This document shows, piece after piece, positions 38,201 to 46,672 of a DNA stretch of 64,000 nucleotides (positions within the stretch are counted from its first letter, which is position 1; every line of letters starts with the position of its first letter). The stretch comes from Acidobacteriota bacterium (lineage in GTDB: Bacteria > Acidobacteriota > Thermoanaerobaculia > UBA5066). The notes beneath the pieces are model-generated. The model saw only the letters and a program-made list of their open reading frames with translations. It made no database searches and had not been told where the DNA came from. Both the position numbers and the translations under genes were made by a program. The stretch spans positions 124,001 to 188,000 of the forward strand of contig JAKOVQ010000033.1 in the NCBI GenBank assembly GCA_029781975.1. The letters are read 5' to 3'.

Positions 38201-40838
38201 TCGGGTCGCACGCCGCGTGCGAGACGACGAACCAGGTGTAGGCCGAGCCCGGCGCGAGCCCCTGAGGGGCGAACGAGGTCGAGCTCAGGCCCGCCGCGAA
38301 GAGCGCCGGCGGGCTGGAGGGGCCGAGGTAGAGGTCGTACGTCCCTGCGCCTTCCGCCGCCTGCCACGAGATCAGGGGCGAGGTCAGGCCGGTCGCCCCG
38401 TCCGACGGGGCCGTCCCGGCGAAGGGCGCCGGTGCCCGGCACGCGGCGCCCGTGACGAACGAGGAGACCGCCGAGGACGCGGAAGCCGCCGACGGGCAGA
38501 ACGGGTCCCCCTTCGCGACGACCCGCCAGAAGTACCGGACGCCCGGGTCGAGGTTCGAGGCGTCGAACGAGGTCGCGCCCAGGTCTCCCGCGAGGAGCCG
38601 GGCCGGCGGGTTGGCGGTGTCCACGAAGAGGTCGTAGCGGAAGGCCCCGGGGACGGCGCTCCACGAGAGAGTCAGCGGGAGGGAGACGCCCGTCGCGCCG
38701 TTCGAGGGAAGCGAGAGGGCGGGGGGGGACACGGAGACGCAGGCGAGGATCGACCGGATCCGGCCGTTCTGCTGGTCGGCGACGAACGCGTCGCCCCCCG
38801 GGGAGACGGCGATCTGGAGCGGCGTGTTCAGGGCGGCCTCCGCCGCCGGGCCCCCGTCCCCGGAGAAGCCCGGGGAGCCCGTCCCCGCGACGGCGAGGAT
38901 CCGGCCGTCGACGGTGACCCTCCGGATCGTGTGGTTCCCGCGCTCGGCGACGAGCACGTTCCCCGCAGCGTCGACCGCGACGCCCGTCGGCTTCGAGAGA
39001 GTCGCCTGCGTCGCGGCGCCGCCGTCGCCGGTGTGTCCCGCGACGCCGGTCCCGGCGAGCGTGCGGATGATCCCGCCGGGCGTCACGTAGCGGATCTTGT
39101 TGTTCTCCTGGTCCGCGATGAGGAGGCCGCCCGAAGCGTCCAGGGCGAGTCCGGCGGGACCGGCGAGAAGGGCCCGGGTCGCGGGTCCGCCGTCCCCGGT
39201 CGATCCGACGACGCCACAGGACCCGGCGTAGGGCGTGATCGTCCCGCCCGCGGAGATCCGACGGACGCACGTGTTGCCGAAGTCGGCGACGTAGACGTTG
39301 CCTGCCGGGTCGACCACGACGTCGGTCGGATAGTTGATGGCGGCCTGGGTCGCGGGGCCGCCGTCGCCGGAGAGCCCGCGGGTCCCCGTTCCCGCGAACC
39401 GCGAGATGAGCCCCGTCTGCACGTCGACTCGACGGATCCGGTTCCCCTGGGTCTCGGCGATGTAGAGGTTTCCGGCGCCGTCGACGGCGACCGCCCCGGG
39501 GATCTCGAGCTGCGCCTGGGTCGCCGGCAGGCCGTCCCCCTCCCCGCCGCGGACCCCCGTCCCCGCGACCGTGGTGATCCGTCCCGAGCCGGCCGCGATC
39601 CTCTTCACGGTGTCCGCCGAGAAGTTGGCGATGAAGAGGTTCCCCGCGGAATCGCGGGCGACGTCCGCGGGCTGGCTCAGTCCGGCGGCGACCGCCGGCC
39701 CTCCGTCCCCGGAGTTGGGCGACCCGTTGCCGGCGAAGGTGGCAATGAGCCGGGTGCCGGCGTCGACCCTCCGGATCCTGAAGTTCCTGAGGTCGAAGAC
39801 GTAGAGGCTCCCGCTCGAGTCGACCGCCAGGCCGGAGGGCTCGTTGAGGGCCGCGAGGGAGGCCGGACCGCCGTCGCCCGAGTAGCCCGCGGCGCCGGTC
39901 CCGGCCACGAGATCGATCGACCCGCCGGGTGTGATCCGCCGGACGCTGTTGCTGAAGCGGCAGGAGACGTAGACGTTTCCCGAGCCGTCGGCGGCGAGGC
40001 TGCTGGGGCCGTTCAGCGTCGCCTGCGTCGCCGGGCCGCCGTCGCCGGCTGCCCCCGTGGCCCCGGTCCCGGCGATCGTCCGGATCTGCCCCGTCGCCCG
40101 GTCGATCCTCCTCACGCGCTGGTTGTCGCGGTCGGCGACGACGAGGTTCCCCGCTCCGTCGAGCGCGATCCCGAGCGGCGTCCGGAGCGGGCTCTGGGTG
40201 GCCGGCACGTTCTCGAGCGGGGCGCCCGCCGCCCCCGTCCCGGCGTAGGTCGTGATCAGCCCGGTCGTCAGGTCGACGCGCCGGACCCTGTTGTTGCCCG
40301 CATCGGCGATGAAGAGGTTGCCGGCCCCGTCGACGGCGATCGCGCTCGGGAAGCTGAGCTGAGCCTGCGTGGCGGGGACGTTCTCGCCGCCCTGGGAGCC
40401 CGCCGCGCCGGTACCCGCCACCGTCGAGATGATGCCGCTCGGCGAGATCCGCCGGACCGCGGCGTTTCCGAGGTCGGCGACGAAGACGTTCCCCTGCGGG
40501 TCGACCGCGATCCCGAAGGCGGCGTTGACGGCGGCGAGGGTCGCCGGTCCTCCGTCGCCCGTGAACCCGGCCGACCCGTTCCCGGCCACCGTCGTCACGC
40601 CGCCGTCCGCCGCCGAGATCCGGCGCACCCTGTTGTTGTCGGCGAACAGCAGGTTCCCGTTCGCGTCGAACGCCCCCGCGTACCCCGTCATGGAGGCGAG
40701 CGTCCGGAACCGCCCCTCGTCGGCGCCCCCTCCGGCGATGGTCTGAATCGACTGGGCTCGCCCCGCACCGGGGACCAGGGCGAGGAGGAGGACGGCCGCA
40801 GCAGCCGTCCGAAGAACGGAGGAGCCGAGTCGGTTCAT
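35208..40838 (-). CDS. giant secreted NHL-repeat / FnIII protein
   Basis: The protein has 1876 residues. A signal peptide ends near residue 28 (AAAAVLLLALVPGAGRAQ). About 12 NHL repeats follow (~30-700), marked by turns of the AGTG/AGNG kind, GDGGPAT and GN-x-x-VAD-x-x-N-x-x-RR, which should fold as one or two beta-propellers. Then come three related FnIII/Ig-like modules (~705-965, each with YDLFVD or YDLYLG and a cysteine) and a fourth (~970-1070, VVERSTNVSF). The last ~800 residues are beta-rich domains rich in Ser/Thr/Gly with repeated YRSNL/RTRSNL, GIPSG and VVTTIDN elements. No catalytic motif is seen. It is likely an exported surface or extracellular binding protein; the ligand is unknown. 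The start is ATG at 40836-40838 with GAGG 9 nt upstream. Confidence 0.85.
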   Translation of the reverse strand: MNRLGSSVLRTAAAAVLLLALVPGAGRAQSIQTIAGGGADEGRFRTLASMTGYAGAFDANGNLLFADNNRVRRISAADGGVTTVAGNGSAGFTGDGGPATLAAVNAAFGIAVDPQGNVFVADLGNAAVRRISPSGIISTVAGTGAAGSQGGENVPATQAQLSFPSAIAVDGAGNLFIADAGNNRVRRVDLTTGLITTYAGTGAAGAPLENVPATQSPLRTPLGIALDGAGNLVVADRDNQRVRRIDRATGQIRTIAGTGATGAAGDGGPATQATLNGPSSLAADGSGNVYVSCRFSNSVRRITPGGSIDLVAGTGAAGYSGDGGPASLAALNEPSGLAVDSSGSLYVFDLRNFRIRRVDAGTRLIATFAGNGSPNSGDGGPAVAAGLSQPADVARDSAGNLFIANFSADTVKRIAAGSGRITTVAGTGVRGGEGDGLPATQAQLEIPGAVAVDGAGNLYIAETQGNRIRRVDVQTGLISRFAGTGTRGLSGDGGPATQAAINYPTDVVVDPAGNVYVADFGNTCVRRISAGGTITPYAGSCGVVGSTGDGGPATRALLAGPAGLALDASGGLLIADQENNKIRYVTPGGIIRTLAGTGVAGHTGDGGAATQATLSKPTGVAVDAAGNVLVAERGNHTIRRVTVDGRILAVAGTGSPGFSGDGGPAAEAALNTPLQIAVSPGGDAFVADQQNGRIRSILACVSVSPPALSLPSNGATGVSLPLTLSWSAVPGAFRYDLFVDTANPPARLLAGDLGATSFDASNLDPGVRYFWRVVAKGDPFCPSAASASSAVSSFVTGAACRAPAPFAGTAPSDGATGLTSPLISWQAAEGAGTYDLYLGPSSPPALFAAGLSSTSFAPQGLAPGSAYTWFVVSHAACDPTKTTSTATRAFTLGGLCSAPASFSLLSPPPGSGAVAANPTLAWAASSGAAAYDVYLGPSNPPALYLVDLTATTAPLSGLASGTTYYWQVVAKVPCDPTKKVASPVASFTVGGACIPPSAPAFTFTPPGSVGAGQTYVVSWSEPAGLDGAASYVVERSTNVSFSPLLDSQETTARFASFTAGAAGTYYHRVRAVRPCAQGTPSATATVEVVDGAPNVVLSVAPAAVLVALGEKVETKSSSFTLENIGVAPVSLRLTQQFLPNAGGDPVAFFVLRDPQGGGTDTFTLEPRRPKTFEVRFQGVDTSVPASLQGLVIVLQSNFQPLAIAPYGFVNLKVGATETVAPQFVDANGTPTESAFFPGFASGDDRGRDPISVGIRNPGSAPMELAAEIAPEVWLEPETGWNATPIAPGATRTVRLYTRRSQAPNGSALPRYTYFTVRTRGGASARLLVQDDDLTTTTSGRASALGPADRSFIVPSIASVTSRTGGRFVSRVRITNAASQAVQTTLVFTPPQTDGFGSGVRSATVLVPPGDAVALTDPVTQLFGLPSGSGDLEVRAAPERIGSLTVTSGVDAPGKNGGSFGFQMPTLLRGEGAKLGRPSFFSGLRRSAAYRSNLILVETTGADAATVQAALYDTAGAPRGSAAYQVPRYGQVQVNDVVGALGGADVDYGRIELTVTAGGGTVAGVATVIDNATDDASTLVAQPLTESPAGAVRARLPGRSSRGSAASPRQLAIPAVVSGYRTFPGTNLPYEFRSALTLTAGSATPATFSLRYLDSDPGTGAVRNTILRDVTVPARGTYHSDNVLVELFGIPSGQPSQGPLFVEVTGIGQVFCRVYSLLDSGSLGDGFPVVPLDAESLTGAGRSLPVYVDGLEQSTDSSRGTRSNLILTEVGGQPVTVDVKLYEAGNRSRPIGEGTYSLAAYEKKQLSTVFRDLGLDSTLRRKDRTNVLCVVTATSGNGLAAAVVTTIDNRTGDTRTALLSPSGGVAATGSGGAAIGF
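38735..40750 (-). repeat. tandem NHL-coding repeats
   Basis: About 12 degenerate units of roughly 165 nt encode the NHL repeats of the protein at 35208-40838. The recurring plus-strand words are CCGCCGTCGCC, GTCCCGGCGA and GTCGACCGCGA variants. They are coding repeats, not CRISPR, since unit length and codon phase follow the protein. Confidence 0.8.
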
Positions 40839-40944
40839 GTCCCAGACCTCGAGGGAAGTCTACCCGCAGAGATGTCGTCTCAACAAACAGGACGATCGGC
40901 TCGCTCCGCCCGCAGGCCCGGGGACCCGGATCGGGACGCTCGCC

Positions 40945-42684
40945 TCAGTCCCACCTGACGAGGAGGACCTCCACGTCCTCGATCGGATCGAAGCTCGTCA
41001 CCTCGCGGGCGTGCGCGAGGAGCTGGCGGACGATCCGGTCCCGCGGCTCGCTCGCGAGGAGCCTGCGATCGAGAAGGACCCGCGTGACGCCGAGGCGCCG
41101 GAGGAGGAGAGCCTGCTCCGCTCCCCAGCCACGCTGCGCCAGGAGGTCGAAGGCACGTCCGTTGGAGGGCGGCAGGTAGCCGGAGACCCCGTTGAGGAGC
41201 GGCCGGAACGCCCCTGCCGATGCGGCGGGCGCCGCATAGTTGAGCCGCCGGTCGAGCGGCAGGACCACGTCGGCGCCGCGCGCGGCCCGGGACGCCGTCG
41301 CGGCCATGGCGCTCCGGAGCCGGAGGTACTCGGTGGCCCTGAGGTACGGGAGGGGGTGCGGCCAGACGTCGAGGAGGACGAGCGCACAGCCCCCGACGAC
41401 GACCGCGTGACGGACCGGTCCCGTCGTCCGCGCCCTGAGGGATTCCAGGAGCAGACCGAAAAGCGCCGCCCCGGCCAGGCCGACGAAGAACGAGGCGCGC
41501 GCCGGCACCCGAAGCGCCGAGAAGCCGGGAAGGAGCCTGTAGAGGAGCTCGTAGGGTCCCGGGACCGGGAGCCGATGTCCCGCCGCGTGGACGACCGGGC
41601 CGAGGGAGACGAGGGCCAGGAAGAGCCCGGCGAGCGTGAAGGCCGTTACCGGGCCCCCCCGGGGTCCCGTCCCGTCGCGCCGCGTCAGGCCACGGAGCGC
41701 GACGACGATGCCCGCGGCGAGGGCGCAGAGGGGAAGCACCCCGGGGAATGCGTGCATCTCCCACGGGACGTCGCTGTACGGGTGCCCCTCCTGCCCGAAG
41801 CGGCCCCAGACGAGCGAGAGGGAGGAGGGATTCAGGTAGTCGAGGAGGTCCGCCCCGCGCCGCGCGAGAAGGCCGAGGGGGTTGACCTCCCCGAGCTCGG
41901 CCTTCATCGCCCGGTAGGCGAGGAGCGACGGGGCCAGGACGACGCCCGCTCCCGCGGTCGCGAGGAGCCCGTGGAGAGACAGCCTGCGGCCCGCTCCCGC
42001 CTCTCCGCTCCCCGGGCGCTTCCTCAGCCTCGCGGGGACGTAGACCGCCAGGAAGAGGAAGAAGGCGTACCCGTGGTAGGCCGAGGCGAGGAACGTCGAC
42101 CCCGCGATCGCTCCGAAGGCCGCGGAGCGTCCCGCGGCGGGACGTTCCCGCCACGCCTCGAACGCGACGAGAGCGAGGGGAAGCCACCCGGTCTGCAGGA
42201 GCTGCGGGTGGCCGACCTGCCCGAGACGCCACGGAAGGAAGGCGAAGAGGAGCCCCGAGGCCCAGGCGACGCCCGGCGAGACCGACAGTCGCCGGAGGAG
42301 GAGGAAGGACCCGAGCCCCGACGCGACCAGCCCGATCAGGGTCGCGAGGTTGTGGGCGAGGAGCGGGTCGCCGAGGGCCGCCAGGGGGACGAGCGGCCAC
42401 GAGACCGCGAGGTAGTGATCCGAGAGCGAGAGCGCGTTCGGCGTCGGGAAGAGGAAGGAGGCGTCGAAGACGTGCAGCGGGTCCGTCAGCAGGGCGTGCT
42501 GTCCCCAGGCGAGGAGGTAGACGTAGAGGACCGGATCGCCCCACCCCAGCTCGATCGTCGTCCTCGGCGAGACGACCAGGGGATAGGTGAGGACCAGAGC
42601 GGCCACGAGGTACCCGAGCCCCGCCAGCAGGACCGTCCGAAGCCCCCCTCCCGGGCTCCGCCCCTCCGTCGCGGCGAGAGTCAC
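40945..42684 (-). CDS. polytopic membrane protein, GT-C / YfhO-like
   Basis: The protein has 579 residues from the GTG at 42682-42684, with about 10-12 hydrophobic segments. The N-terminus reads LLAGLGYLVAALVLTYPLVV, then WGDPVLYVYLLAWGQHAL and FLFPTPNALSLSDHY, an acidic first extracytoplasmic loop like that of GT-C enzymes, which use polyprenyl-phosphate sugars on the outer face of the membrane. The C-terminus is a soluble alpha/beta part (VSGYLPPSNGRAFDLLAQRG, LGVTRVLLDRRLL) common in YfhO-like proteins. The substrate is unknown and enzymatic activity is not certain. The start overlaps the stop of the lipoprotein gene (GTGA), so the two are probably co-expressed. The 106 nt to the NHL gene contain a weak TTGAGA-15-TAGACT pair on the minus strand. 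Confidence 0.75.
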   Translation of the reverse strand: MTLAATEGRSPGGGLRTVLLAGLGYLVAALVLTYPLVVSPRTTIELGWGDPVLYVYLLAWGQHALLTDPLHVFDASFLFPTPNALSLSDHYLAVSWPLVPLAALGDPLLAHNLATLIGLVASGLGSFLLLRRLSVSPGVAWASGLLFAFLPWRLGQVGHPQLLQTGWLPLALVAFEAWRERPAAGRSAAFGAIAGSTFLASAYHGYAFFLFLAVYVPARLRKRPGSGEAGAGRRLSLHGLLATAGAGVVLAPSLLAYRAMKAELGEVNPLGLLARRGADLLDYLNPSSLSLVWGRFGQEGHPYSDVPWEMHAFPGVLPLCALAAGIVVALRGLTRRDGTGPRGGPVTAFTLAGLFLALVSLGPVVHAAGHRLPVPGPYELLYRLLPGFSALRVPARASFFVGLAGAALFGLLLESLRARTTGPVRHAVVVGGCALVLLDVWPHPLPYLRATEYLRLRSAMAATASRAARGADVVLPLDRRLNYAAPAASAGAFRPLLNGVSGYLPPSNGRAFDLLAQRGWGAEQALLLRRLGVTRVLLDRRLLASEPRDRIVRQLLAHAREVTSFDPIEDVEVLLVRWD

Positions 42685-43190
42685 CTCACATCCACCGTGA
42701 GGACGAGGGCCTTGCCGTCGAGCCAGCCGACCCGCTCGATGAGCGGGGCGATCACGAGCTTCGCCCTCGCCGCAGCTCGGGGCATCGGGCGGACCCCGAG
42801 GAGCAGCTCTGCCGCGCCCCCCGGCGGGAGGTCGCGCGGAAGCGAGGTGCGGGCCCCGTCGTCCCAGACGACCGAGTCCCAGCTCCCCGTCCCCTCGGGG
42901 TCCGACCAGTGGTAGCCGAACCGGACGGCGTCCGGTCCGCCGGCGCGCCAGGTGCAGGGCCCCGCGTTCAGGACCCGGAACCGGACCCGCGCGACCTCCC
43001 CCGCCGCGATCGAGGAAGGGGCCTCGACCGGCTCGAATCGCGGTTCGATCTCGCCGGGCGTGGCCGCGACGCATCCCGCTCGCGACTCGAGCGACACGGG
43101 CTTCGGCTCGCCGGCGGCGGGGACCTCCGGTGCCCGGCCGCAGGATCCGGCGAGCAGGACGGAGAGGAGAGGCACGAGCCGTCTTCTCAA
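42681..43190 (-). CDS. predicted lipoprotein with NBR1-like beta-sandwich
   Basis: The 169-residue protein starts with a short signal (RRRLVPLLSVLLAGSC) whose cysteine at residue 17 looks like a lipobox acceptor (AGSC; an imperfect match at -3). The mature part is one Ig/NBR1-like domain: IAAGEVARVRFRVLNAGPCT, FGYHWSDPEGTGSWDSVVWD, RTSLPRDLPPGGAAELLLGV and KLVIAPLIERVGWLDGKALV. The same layout occurs as the C-terminal domain of the membrane protein at 55931-57820. The start is TTG at 43188-43190 with GAGGTGA 7 nt upstream; it lies 6 nt after the triple-GT stop and overlaps the next membrane gene by 4 nt. The likely place is the periplasmic face, in complex with that membrane protein; this is inferred from coupling. 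Confidence 0.7.
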   Translation of the reverse strand: MRRRLVPLLSVLLAGSCGRAPEVPAAGEPKPVSLESRAGCVAATPGEIEPRFEPVEAPSSIAAGEVARVRFRVLNAGPCTWRAGGPDAVRFGYHWSDPEGTGSWDSVVWDDGARTSLPRDLPPGGAAELLLGVRPMPRAAARAKLVIAPLIERVGWLDGKALVLTVDVR

Positions 43191-43196
43191 GAGCCG

Positions 43197-46100
43197 TCAC
43201 CTCGCCGTTGAGAGGGACGCGCCGTTCGTGCCGGACCGCCGTGCGGCCTCGCCGGCCGGCTGCGCCTCCCCACCTGCGGACGCGAGCGCCCTCAGGTCTC
43301 CCCAGAGGCTCGCCGCCACGCGAGGCCAGGTCCGGCGCGCCGCGAAGCGGGTGACCCGGTCGCAGCAGGAGCTGCGGCGGTCCCGGTCGGCCAGGAGGTC
43401 GGCGATCTCCGACGCCAGGGCGCCGGGCTCCGGATCCGCCACGAACTCCGCCGTCCCCTCCAGCTCGAGGAAGATCCCGGAACGGCTGACGAGGACCGGC
43501 CGGCCGGCCGCGAGCGCGAGGCGGACGGCGGCGCTGGAGGACTCCTGTGACGGACCGTAGGGGAAGACGACGAGGTCGCAGGCCTGGAGCAGGAGACCTG
43601 CCGTCGGGAGGGAAAGGTGATCGGCGGAGGCGTGGATCCGGTCTCGGAACGGGCTGCAGGCGATCCGCCGGGCGCAGGCGGCGAGATAGTCCCGGGAGTC
43701 GCCGCTGGGGTACTCCGAGGTGAGGAGCAGGAGCTCGAGGGCCGGCAGCGCCGGCGCGAGCCAGTCGAACGCGCCGATCAGCTCGAGGGTCCCCTTGTGA
43801 GGCCGGGCGAAGCCGAAGTGCCCGACGACCGTCCTCCCGTCGAGGCCGAGGACCCGTTTCGCGTCGTCGATGGAGCGCGGAGGGAGCCGCGGGATCCCTT
43901 GCGCGAACGCGCGGATCGGCGCGGCGACGCCCCGGTCCCGCAGCCAGGCCGCGTCCTCGACGCGGTGGACGTACAGCCGGTCCGCCGTCGCGAGCGGGGA
44001 GCCGGGAATCCGGCCGGGATCGAGGAACCGCGCGGCGTGAAGCGTGACGACCAGCTTGACGGCGTGCTCCCGGCAGGCCCTGGAGACCAGCTCCAGGCCC
44101 GTCTCGTCCAGCAGGCCCGGGTTGTGCTGCACGAGGAGGACGTCGGGGCGGTCCGTCGCGAGGTCTTCCGCGAGCGCCCGCGTTTCCCGCGCCCCGAGCG
44201 TCCAGTTCTTCCGGACGCGCGGGCCGTCCGGTGCCCCGCACGCCGTCCGTTCGGCGTAGATGACGACGTCCGCCCCGACCGGCAGGGACCCCACGAGCAT
44301 CTCCGTGTAGTCGGCGATGCCGCACCGCGTCCGCCACGTGGAGAGGATGGCCACCTTCGGAGGGCGCACGGCTCCGCGCCGAGCCCTCGGCGGGTGCGCC
44401 CGGGACCGCAGGAGGAGCGCCCGCACGGCGCCGCCGGCCTCGCGGCCAAGGTCGCTCCAGTCGTACCTCGTCTCGGCCAGGGCGCGCGCGGCGGCGGCGG
44501 TCCGGGCTCGGAGGTCCGGGTCGCCGATCAGCCGCGCCACGCTCGCGGCGAACTCCGTCAGGTCGGCGACCAGCCAGGCCGTGCCCCTCCCCTCCTCGAG
44601 ACCGCGGGCGCCGGCCGGTGTCGTCACGCAGGGGAGCCCCGCCGCGAGGAAGTCCAGCATCTTGATGTTCGTCCCCGACCCCCGGCTCATCGGGTTGAGC
44701 GCGACGTCCGCGGCGGCGTAGCAGGCGTCCCTCACGTCGGGAGGGACCTCCCCCGGGGCGACGACGTTCGCGGGGAGGGTGAATCGCTCCAGGAGGTCGG
44801 TGCAGCCGCCCACGAGGAGGAAACGGACGTGCGGCAGCGCCGGGGCGAGGGACTCGACGACGAAGCGCGCTGCCTCGACGTTCGGGGGATAGCGGCTGCC
44901 GACGAAGACGGCGGCCCTCTCGTCCGGGCCGATCCCGAGCCGGAGTCGCGCGGCCCGGCGTCCGGCCTCGGTCGCTGGGCGGATCGACCGGGTGTCGACG
45001 CCGTTCGGGATGACCCGGATCTTTCCCGCCTCGATCCCGTAGTCCGCGCGGAACGCCTCCGCGTCCTCCGCCGAGCACGCGAGGACGAGGTCCGCGTCGC
45101 GGCAGAGCTCGCCTTCGAGCTCCGCGCACGCCGCGGCGAGGTCGCCGGCGACGCCTTCGCCGCCCAGGAGCTGCGCCTTCAGCCGCCCCTCGACGTTCTG
45201 CGCGTCGTAGACGAGCGGCTTCGCGCCGCGTTCGGCCACACGCCTGACGCCGGGGTACGCCCACGGGTGGCTGACGATCACCGCGTCGGCGCGGGCCACC
45301 TCGTACGCGAGCCTCTCCGAGAAGGCCGTCGAGAGGACCGAGAGGAGGGGAAACGTGACGTCGGGGGTCAGCGCGGGCGCCTCGGCCTGCAGCGCCTCGT
45401 GGGCCGCGAAGTGCGCCGCGCTCTGCGGCACGGTGACCTCGGTCAGGCGCCCGTGGGAGACGCACCGGTACCCCGGCCCGCGCCAGTCGTAGGTCCCCAG
45501 GTAGACCGGGTCGAGGTCCGCCGGGAGGTGGGAGTAGAGGCCGTGCAGCCGGAGCCGGCCCCCTCCGACCGGAGGCTCGATCGGCTGGTTGTCGACGACG
45601 AGGACCCGCGGGCGGCGCAGGCCCTTCCCCGCCGCGGTCCGCGCGGGGCGCTCGAGCGCCCCCAGCAGCGTCCCCGCCACGCGGTCCCACCGGACCCCGA
45701 TCGCCCACGACCGCCCGCGCGATCCCATCGCGGCGGCCGCGCCAGGGTCCTCGAGGAGACGGGAGAGATCCCGCGCGAGGGCCTCCGGCCGCGGCTCGGA
45801 GACGACCCCGGAGCCCTCCCGCGCGACGACGCGGGCCGGCTCGCCGGAGTCCCGGCACGTCAGGACCGGCTTGCCCGCGAGGCCGGCCTCGAGGACGACG
45901 TACCCGAAGTCCTCGCGAATCGGCGTGACGAGGACGGCGCGGGCGCGGGCATAGAGCGACCGCAGCTCCGCGCGGTCCACCTCGCCCAGGAAGCGGATCC
46001 TCGGGTCCTCCCGCGCGAGCTCGCGAAGGCGCCCCTCCTCGGAGCCCGTCCCCGCGACGAGGAGGGGAACGTCCGCCGGGCACCGCCGGAACGCCTCGAG

Positions 46101-46658
46101 GGCGAGGTCGACCCGCTTCCACGCGTGGAGCCGACCCACGTGCAGGACGTGCTCGTAGGGCCCCTGCCGGAAAAGGGACGAGTCCCGGAGGCCCGGATGG
46201 AGCGGCCGAGCCCGCAGGCCGATCTGCCGGTGGAGCCGTTCCCCGGGCTCGACCCCGATGACGAACCGGCGGTCGTCGGGAATCCGGCCGAGGGAGCGGA
46301 AGTCCCTCGCGTGGACCTCGTCCCTCATCGCCCGGCTCGCGGCCGACCCGTCCGTCCACGACTCGAACATGTCGTAGAAGACGCGGATGGTGTGGACGAG
46401 GTACGAGACGTGCCTCGGGTGATGGAGCGCGAACGACGGCGCCTTCGTGGAGATCACGGCGTCGAACGCGCTCAGGTCGAGGGCCTCGGCGGCCCGGTAT
46501 CCCTCCCGGATCCCCTCGAAGGTCGACTCGTCGCAGGCGACCGGGACCACCTCGACCGCGTGACCCGCCCCACGGAGCGCGTCCTCGAGGCCCTCGTAGA
46601 AGACCTCCGCGCCTCCCCGTGCCGACGGGTGAGGCACCGTGACGAGCGCGATCCGCAT
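43197..46658 (-). CDS. triple GT4 glycosyltransferase
   Basis: The protein has 1153 residues with three complete GT-B/GT4 units in one chain. Unit 1 (1-355): ALVTVPHPSARGGAEVFYEG, VLHVGRLHAWKRVDLALEAF, TPIREDFGYVVLEAGLAGKP (EX7E). Unit 2 (~365-735): VLVVDNQPIEPPVGGGRLRL, YDAQNVEGRLKAQLL, VIPNGVDTRSI, VFVGSRYPPNVEAARFVVES, NPMSRGSGTNIKMLDFLAAG. Unit 3 (~745-1130): VAILSTWRTRCGIADYTEML, LLVQHNPGLLDETGLELVSR, VVGHFGFARPHKGTLELIGA, VVFPYGPSQESSSAAVRLAL. The three units differ clearly, so they probably carry different specificities and may build a trisaccharide block. The start is ATG at 46656-46658, 14 nt after the coiled-coil protein gene. Donors and acceptors are unknown. Confidence 0.9.
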   Translation of the reverse strand: MRIALVTVPHPSARGGAEVFYEGLEDALRGAGHAVEVVPVACDESTFEGIREGYRAAEALDLSAFDAVISTKAPSFALHHPRHVSYLVHTIRVFYDMFESWTDGSAASRAMRDEVHARDFRSLGRIPDDRRFVIGVEPGERLHRQIGLRARPLHPGLRDSSLFRQGPYEHVLHVGRLHAWKRVDLALEAFRRCPADVPLLVAGTGSEEGRLRELAREDPRIRFLGEVDRAELRSLYARARAVLVTPIREDFGYVVLEAGLAGKPVLTCRDSGEPARVVAREGSGVVSEPRPEALARDLSRLLEDPGAAAAMGSRGRSWAIGVRWDRVAGTLLGALERPARTAAGKGLRRPRVLVVDNQPIEPPVGGGRLRLHGLYSHLPADLDPVYLGTYDWRGPGYRCVSHGRLTEVTVPQSAAHFAAHEALQAEAPALTPDVTFPLLSVLSTAFSERLAYEVARADAVIVSHPWAYPGVRRVAERGAKPLVYDAQNVEGRLKAQLLGGEGVAGDLAAACAELEGELCRDADLVLACSAEDAEAFRADYGIEAGKIRVIPNGVDTRSIRPATEAGRRAARLRLGIGPDERAAVFVGSRYPPNVEAARFVVESLAPALPHVRFLLVGGCTDLLERFTLPANVVAPGEVPPDVRDACYAAADVALNPMSRGSGTNIKMLDFLAAGLPCVTTPAGARGLEEGRGTAWLVADLTEFAASVARLIGDPDLRARTAAAARALAETRYDWSDLGREAGGAVRALLLRSRAHPPRARRGAVRPPKVAILSTWRTRCGIADYTEMLVGSLPVGADVVIYAERTACGAPDGPRVRKNWTLGARETRALAEDLATDRPDVLLVQHNPGLLDETGLELVSRACREHAVKLVVTLHAARFLDPGRIPGSPLATADRLYVHRVEDAAWLRDRGVAAPIRAFAQGIPRLPPRSIDDAKRVLGLDGRTVVGHFGFARPHKGTLELIGAFDWLAPALPALELLLLTSEYPSGDSRDYLAACARRIACSPFRDRIHASADHLSLPTAGLLLQACDLVVFPYGPSQESSSAAVRLALAAGRPVLVSRSGIFLELEGTAEFVADPEPGALASEIADLLADRDRRSSCCDRVTRFAARRTWPRVAASLWGDLRALASAGGEAQPAGEAARRSGTNGASLSTAR

Positions 46659-46672
46659 CGGCGCGAACGCCC

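Noticed and set aside
38735-40750. Regularly spaced similar sequences that could suggest a CRISPR array
   Set aside because: The period is about 165 nt, units are degenerate, the frame stays open throughout and the unit encodes an NHL repeat. No short identical repeats with unique spacers and no cas genes.
35805-40958. A 1717-residue open frame on the plus strand opposite the NHL-repeat gene
   Set aside because: Its apparent repeats mirror the NHL repeats on the coding strand. No recognisable fold or start signal.
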